Part shown: in pieces, positions 60,391 to 64,000 of the stretch
Position numbering within the stretch: position 1 is the stretch's first letter
How the letters are laid out: each line of letters opens with the position of its first letter
Assembly: GCF_003315485.1 (NCBI RefSeq)
Contig: NZ_QNSE01000011.1
Coordinates: 1 to 64,000, forward strand
Reading direction: 5' to 3'
DNA from: Marinomonas rhizomae
GTDB taxonomy: Bacteria; Pseudomonadota; Gammaproteobacteria; Pseudomonadales; Marinomonadaceae
Length of the DNA: 64,000 nucleotides
The notes under the pieces: generated by a model
The model's database searches: none
The model's input: only the letters and a program-made list of their open reading frames with translations
Told to the model about the DNA's origin: nothing
Made by a program: the position numbers and the translations under genes

Positions 60391-61152
60391 TTAATCCCAA
60401 TTGATCTCGGCAAGCGATTCAAAGCTCGGGCGAGCAAAGTAGTAACCTTGAAATAAATGAATCCCCATGTCTTGCAGTGCATGATATTCGGCTCTTGTTT
60501 CGACGCCTTCGGCAACGATTATCATATTCAGTTCGTTAAATAGGTTTACCAAATTTCGTACGATAATTTGGCGTTTTTTATCTTGGTCTATGTTCTTGAT
60601 TAGCGCCATATCGATTTTGGTGATATCTGTTTTAAGATCGGCGAGTTGGTTCAAGCCATTGAACCCTGAGCCAAAATCATCAGCAGCGGTTAAAAAGCCT
60701 TGTTGCTGATAATGCTGAATGATGGATTCTAAATGTTTACTGTCCGTAATTTGTTCGTTTTCCGTGAATTCAAAAATGATCTTTTCTTTTGGAAAGTGAT
60801 ATTCTTCTGCTGCGTTTAACGTAGTTCGAATACAAAGTTCTGGTTTGTAAACCGCATTGGGTAAGAAATTAATGCTAAGAAAGCCGTGTTTGTGAACTTC
60901 TAGTTCTGCCGCAAGCTTGATGGCTTTCACTCGACAGCTTTGGTCAAAACGATAGCGATTGGTATCATTGACGTTTTGGAAAACCTGAAACGCACTTTCT
61001 CGATTTAAGCCGCGAACCAGTGCTTCTTGTGCAAACACGGTTTTTGTTTGGCTGTTAATAATAGGCTGGAACGCCATAGTAAAGTCGAAGCCTAAGTCAC
61101 ATCCAGCTGAGCATTCTGCGCAGCCTAGCTTTCGGAAGTCCTTTTGTTTCAT
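60391..61152 (-). CDS. EAL-domain c-di-GMP phosphodiesterase with N-terminal Cys cluster
   Basis: A 253-residue stand-alone EAL protein. Catalytic residues are visible as EALVRG, N in SINFLPN, EFTEN, ADDFGSG, KIDMAL and AEGVET, so it should hydrolyse c-di-GMP. The first 20 residues hold CAECSAGC, a cluster that could bind metal or respond to redox. The closest style is the EAL half of BLUF-EAL proteins (YcgF/BlrP1), here without a light domain. Monocistronic and leftward. Confidence 0.85.
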   Translation of the reverse strand: MKQKDFRKLGCAECSAGCDLGFDFTMAFQPIINSQTKTVFAQEALVRGLNRESAFQVFQNVNDTNRYRFDQSCRVKAIKLAAELEVHKHGFLSINFLPNAVYKPELCIRTTLNAAEEYHFPKEKIIFEFTENEQITDSKHLESIIQHYQQQGFLTAADDFGSGFNGLNQLADLKTDITKIDMALIKNIDQDKKRQIIVRNLVNLFNELNMIIVAEGVETRAEYHALQDMGIHLFQGYYFARPSFESLAEINWD

Positions 61153-61394
61153 CTCGCAACTCTCTTGTGTGGTGCTTTTATAAACGGATAGTGGAACGCG
61201 CGATGCATTTTAAGTTTACGGTTCCCTATCACGATGATTTCTATAGAATATTAAACAATAGAGCTTTCATTGGTAATTTACCAGAGTAGGACGGTTTCTT
61301 TTACAGATTCGCTCCATCATGATGTTTTATTTCATATTTTATTAAAGGGTGTCATTAAAGCATCTGATAACGATAGGGTTTCATAGGTGATTTT

Positions 61395-62054
61395 ATGAAG
61401 ATTTTGATGTTCCTCGGTACTGTTAGAGACAGCACTCCGCCGCGGCCAGCACGTTTAGGAAAAAGAGTGGCGAAAGCTTGCTTAGCGTCTTTTTCATCTC
61501 AGTATGGCGATCATGACATAGAGTTGGTTGACGCTTTAGACTATCCGTTAGAAGCTATTTTCAAGCCTCATTTTTCCTATTCGAAAAGTCAGGCTCCATC
61601 TGAGCTGGATGAGCTTGCTAAGAAAATAGCCTCTGCTGATGGTTATATTATGGTAAGTCCAGAATACAACCATTCAATGAGTCCGGCATTGGCGAACTTG
61701 CTGAATCATTTTGGTAGCTCTTTGTTTTCATATAAACCAAGTGCGATTGTGACGTATTCTGCGGGGCAGTGGGGTGGTATGCGAGCGGCAATCGGCATGC
61801 GAACATTTTTGTCAGAGCTAGGCTGCTTACCAGTGTCGTCTATGATTCATGTACCGAAAGCACAAGATGTCTTTTCTGAAGAAGGGGATGTGCTTGAAGG
61901 TGAGAATCAAGCTGAATGGTTTGGTTACTTTGGTCGTACCTTTAAGCAGCTGATTTGGTGGGCTCAGGCAGCAACTAAGCACAAAGCGCAATGTGACCCT
62001 CAAGATATGATTAAGGCCTTTACTCAAGATCCTTCACAAAGGAATGCTCCTTAA
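61395..62054 (+). CDS. NADPH-dependent FMN reductase
   Basis: A 219-residue flavodoxin-like reductase. MKILMFLGTVRDSTPPRPA carries the FMN-phosphate loop; MVSPEYNHSMSPALANLLNH FGSS and VTYSAGQWGGMRAAIGMR are the SsuE/ArsH-type family signatures. It could provide reduced FMN to enzymes such as the luciferase-like oxidoreductase, but they are not linked in position. Starts at ATG 61395. Confidence 0.87.
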   Translation: MKILMFLGTVRDSTPPRPARLGKRVAKACLASFSSQYGDHDIELVDALDYPLEAIFKPHFSYSKSQAPSELDELAKKIASADGYIMVSPEYNHSMSPALANLLNHFGSSLFSYKPSAIVTYSAGQWGGMRAAIGMRTFLSELGCLPVSSMIHVPKAQDVFSEEGDVLEGENQAEWFGYFGRTFKQLIWWAQAATKHKAQCDPQDMIKAFTQDPSQRNAP

Positions 62055-62366
62055 GGGTATAGAGTTTCCTATGTAATAACGTAGGCTTTTTGGCGACGAA
62101 TAACATGCTCATTGGCGAAATATCACAAAGTCTAAAGTTGATATGCCAGTAAACATTATTTTGGCTGCATTAAGGTGGGAGAAAGGTTCTAATGTCGTTA
62201 GTAGCCCAAGAGCTTTTTGAATTGCTGAAAGTTTCTGGGTCGTGAGGCCGCTTTGATAACGATACTTGAGTATCTCTTTATCCATTGGTGATCTTAAAAT
62301 GGAATTAGAAGAATAAAACACATTAAAAGGTACAGAGTGAGATGGCTCTCGCCGCGCGTGAATGAC
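62055..62366. other. Intergenic stretch, no gene supported
   Basis: About 310 bp between the FMN reductase and the symporter terminator. A leftward frame of 70 codons is open here, but it has no ribosome-binding site or recognisable pattern and I do not call it a gene. Confidence 0.35.
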
Positions 62367-62398
62367 AAAAAAGGCCAGTCATACGACTGGCCTTTTTT
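62367..62398. terminator. Bidirectional rho-independent terminator
   Basis: AAAAAAGGCCAGTC (62367-62380), loop ATAC, GACTGGCCTTTTTT (62385-62398): a perfect 14-bp stem with T-runs both ways, between the FMN reductase and the convergent symporter gene. Confidence 0.93.
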
Positions 62399-62435
62399 CT
62401 GCCATGGTGATCTAAGATGGCAGAGATCGATGACG

Positions 62436-63950
62436 TTACTTATTCGCTTCTTTTTCAGCTTGTTGCTTATCGAAACGTTTTTCCCAGAAATCAGCCCCTT
62501 CAATACCAAGGGATTTAGGGTCAAAAGTATAGTCTTTAACGCCATTGGCTTTTTGCTGTTCGTAGTCTCTTAATGCTTTCATAGTTGGTTTTGCCATGAA
62601 GAAAATCAGCAAAATACCCACAATGTTTAACCAAGCCATTAAGCCTACGCCAACGTCACCAAGGTTCCAGATATAACCGGCTGTGTTGACCGTACCATAG
62701 GCCACCATGAACATGATCAATAACTTCACTACAGTCAGTGGAATATTGATTTTCAAGGCACGGCGTAGGTAAGCCACATTGGTTTCAGCAATGTAGTAGT
62801 AAGCTAAAATCGTGGTAAAGGCAAAGAAGAACAAGGCCACCCCAACAAATGCAGACCCTGTATGACCAAACACACTTGCTAATGCCATTTGAGTAAAGGC
62901 TGGAGAAGCAATGATAGTAGATGGATCAACGTTCTGTACGATGAATTGACCTTCTGCTAGTGCGCCTTGCACATTGTATTGCTGAGTGATTAGGATCATC
63001 AAAGCCGTTGCAGTACAAATGAACAGCGTATCAATATAAACCGAAAACGCTTGAACCAGACCTTGTTGTGCAGGGTGTTGTACCTCTGCCGCTGCTGCAG
63101 CGTGAGGACCTGTACCTTGACCTGCTTCGTTTGAGTAAACACCACGTTTTACACCCCAACCAATAGCAGCACCAAAACCAGCTTGCGCGGTAAAGGCATC
63201 TGAAATGATCAGGCCAAAAATCCCAGGTACTTTATCAAGGTTTAAGAAAACAATGATCAAAGCCATGATGATGTAACCAAATGCCATAAAAGGCACGATT
63301 ACTTGAGTGAAGTTCGCAATACGTTTAATGCCACCAAAAATGATGAAAGCCAATACGACAAGAATGACAGCAAGTGCCACTAATTTGGTTGAGCTGACTT
63401 CACCGAAAGAGCTGGTTACCATAGAGCCTTCACCGAAGACTTGAACAACCGCATTACCAACGGAGTTAGCTTGGATACCTGGTAAGAAAACGCCACAAGC
63501 GAGGATAGACGATAAGGCAAACAAAACGCCCAACCATTTCCAGCCTAGACAGCGCTCAAAATAGTAAGCAGGGCCGCCACGATATTGACCGTTTTCGCTA
63601 ACTTTGTAGATTTGGCCTAAGGTTGATTCAGCGTAAGCTGTGCTGGCACCCAGAAATGCCACAACCCACATCCAGAACACCGCACCAGGACCACCAAAAC
63701 CAATAGCCGCCGCCACACCTGCAATGTTACCTGTACCAACACGACCTGATAAAGAAACAGCAAGAGCTTGAAATGACGAAATACCCTTATCAGATGGAGT
63801 GCTGTTGAACAATAGAGACCACATTTCTTTAAAATGTCGCACTTGCGCGAAACGGGTCAATATTGAATAGAACAAGCCAGCGCCTAAACACAAATAAATT
63901 AGGGCAGGGCTCCAAATGACTCCGTTTAAGAAATCAATGAATGCTTGCAT
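62436..63950 (-). CDS. Alanine/glycine:cation symporter AgcS (AlsT family)
   Basis: A 504-residue membrane symporter with about 10-11 helices. The family signatures SLSGRVGTGNIAGVAAAIGFG GPGAVFWMW, the ESTLGQIYK loop, and the GAAIGWGVKRGVYSNEAGQG segment are intact. It takes up alanine, glycine or related amino acids with sodium. The C-terminus is a charged tail. Length matches the family. Confidence 0.92.
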   Translation of the reverse strand: MQAFIDFLNGVIWSPALIYLCLGAGLFYSILTRFAQVRHFKEMWSLLFNSTPSDKGISSFQALAVSLSGRVGTGNIAGVAAAIGFGGPGAVFWMWVVAFLGASTAYAESTLGQIYKVSENGQYRGGPAYYFERCLGWKWLGVLFALSSILACGVFLPGIQANSVGNAVVQVFGEGSMVTSSFGEVSSTKLVALAVILVVLAFIIFGGIKRIANFTQVIVPFMAFGYIIMALIIVFLNLDKVPGIFGLIISDAFTAQAGFGAAIGWGVKRGVYSNEAGQGTGPHAAAAAEVQHPAQQGLVQAFSVYIDTLFICTATALMILITQQYNVQGALAEGQFIVQNVDPSTIIASPAFTQMALASVFGHTGSAFVGVALFFFAFTTILAYYYIAETNVAYLRRALKINIPLTVVKLLIMFMVAYGTVNTAGYIWNLGDVGVGLMAWLNIVGILLIFFMAKPTMKALRDYEQQKANGVKDYTFDPKSLGIEGADFWEKRFDKQQAEKEANK

Positions 63951-64000
63951 AGTTAATCCTCAAATATAAGCTCATAGAGCTTTTGTAATTGTTATATTCC

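Noticed and set aside
62109..62321. Leftward open frame of 70 codons before the symporter terminator
   Set aside because: No start signal, no recognisable motif and no conserved context; not reported as a gene.

Overview
The window is about 64 kb of chromosome from a heterotrophic marine gammaproteobacterium. The mix of TRAP transporters, a homoprotocatechuate meta-cleavage cluster, many c-di-GMP enzymes and moderately AT-rich DNA suggests Marinomonas or a close relative in the Oceanospirillales. That placement is inferred from gene content and protein style, not from an rRNA gene. No rRNA, intact tRNA, CRISPR array or prophage was seen.

Layout. (1) 0-4.2 kb: a broken initiator-tRNA relic, then the MarR repressor HpaR, an MFS pump and a two-component 4-hydroxyphenylacetate 3-hydroxylase of the Acinetobacter C1/C2 type. 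(2) 4.4-9.1 kb: a decayed metallo-beta-lactamase, a dual-Cache GGDEF-EAL protein coupled to an orphan solute-binding protein, and a LysR tail fragment. (3) 9.3-28.2 kb: the HPA catabolic island. It has leftward MFS, aldehyde dehydrogenase, GlcG-like, HpaA, HpaI, HpaH, HpaG2 and HpaG1, and rightward HpaE, HpaF, HpaD, a DUF3237 protein and a DctQMP TRAP transporter. A 2-dehydropantoate-reductase-like enzyme, a class II aldolase, a LysR regulator and a luciferase-like monooxygenase follow. A palindrome, TTAACATGTTAA or a close variant, stands upstream of hpaR, hpaG1, hpaE, the TRAP operon, the reductase, the aldolase and the luciferase-like gene, and ties them into one regulon. (4) 28.4-32.1 kb: a TetR-centred module with a Rieske oxygenase, a two-helix membrane protein, an exported GyrI-like protein and a sterol-desaturase-type membrane hydroxylase. 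Three copies of a second operator connect both arms. (5) 32.5-49 kb: mostly housekeeping and accessory genes: GNAT, aconitase A, YrhK, a TAXI-TRAP pair, a zinc-finger/FAD monooxygenase fusion, two diguanylate cyclases, a short Rho paralogue lacking the RNA-binding domain, bactofilin with an M23 peptidase, and a DEAD-box helicase. (6) 49.2-52.8 kb: a decayed integron-like patch with a frameshifted integron-type integrase, an IS91-type transposase fragment, attC-like sequences, two cassette-like genes and one cassette gene broken by an amber codon. (7) 52.9-64 kb: RsuA-type pseudouridine synthase, an NAD-dependent epimerase, a flavin monooxygenase divergent from a sigma-54 activator with a good -24/-12 promoter and an upstream inverted repeat, glutaredoxin, ASCH protein, EAL phosphodiesterase, FMN reductase and an AgcS/AlsT symporter.

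How it works together. 4-hydroxyphenylacetate is hydroxylated to homoprotocatechuate by the C1/C2 pair and ring-opened by HpaD. It is then processed by HpaE, HpaF, HpaG1/G2 and HpaH and split by HpaI into pyruvate and succinic semialdehyde. The aldehyde dehydrogenase in the HpaA operon is a good candidate to oxidise the latter. The extra palindrome-controlled genes (TRAP, reductase, aldolase, luciferase-like enzyme, DUF3237) look like a peripheral branch feeding or protecting this route; their substrate is unknown.
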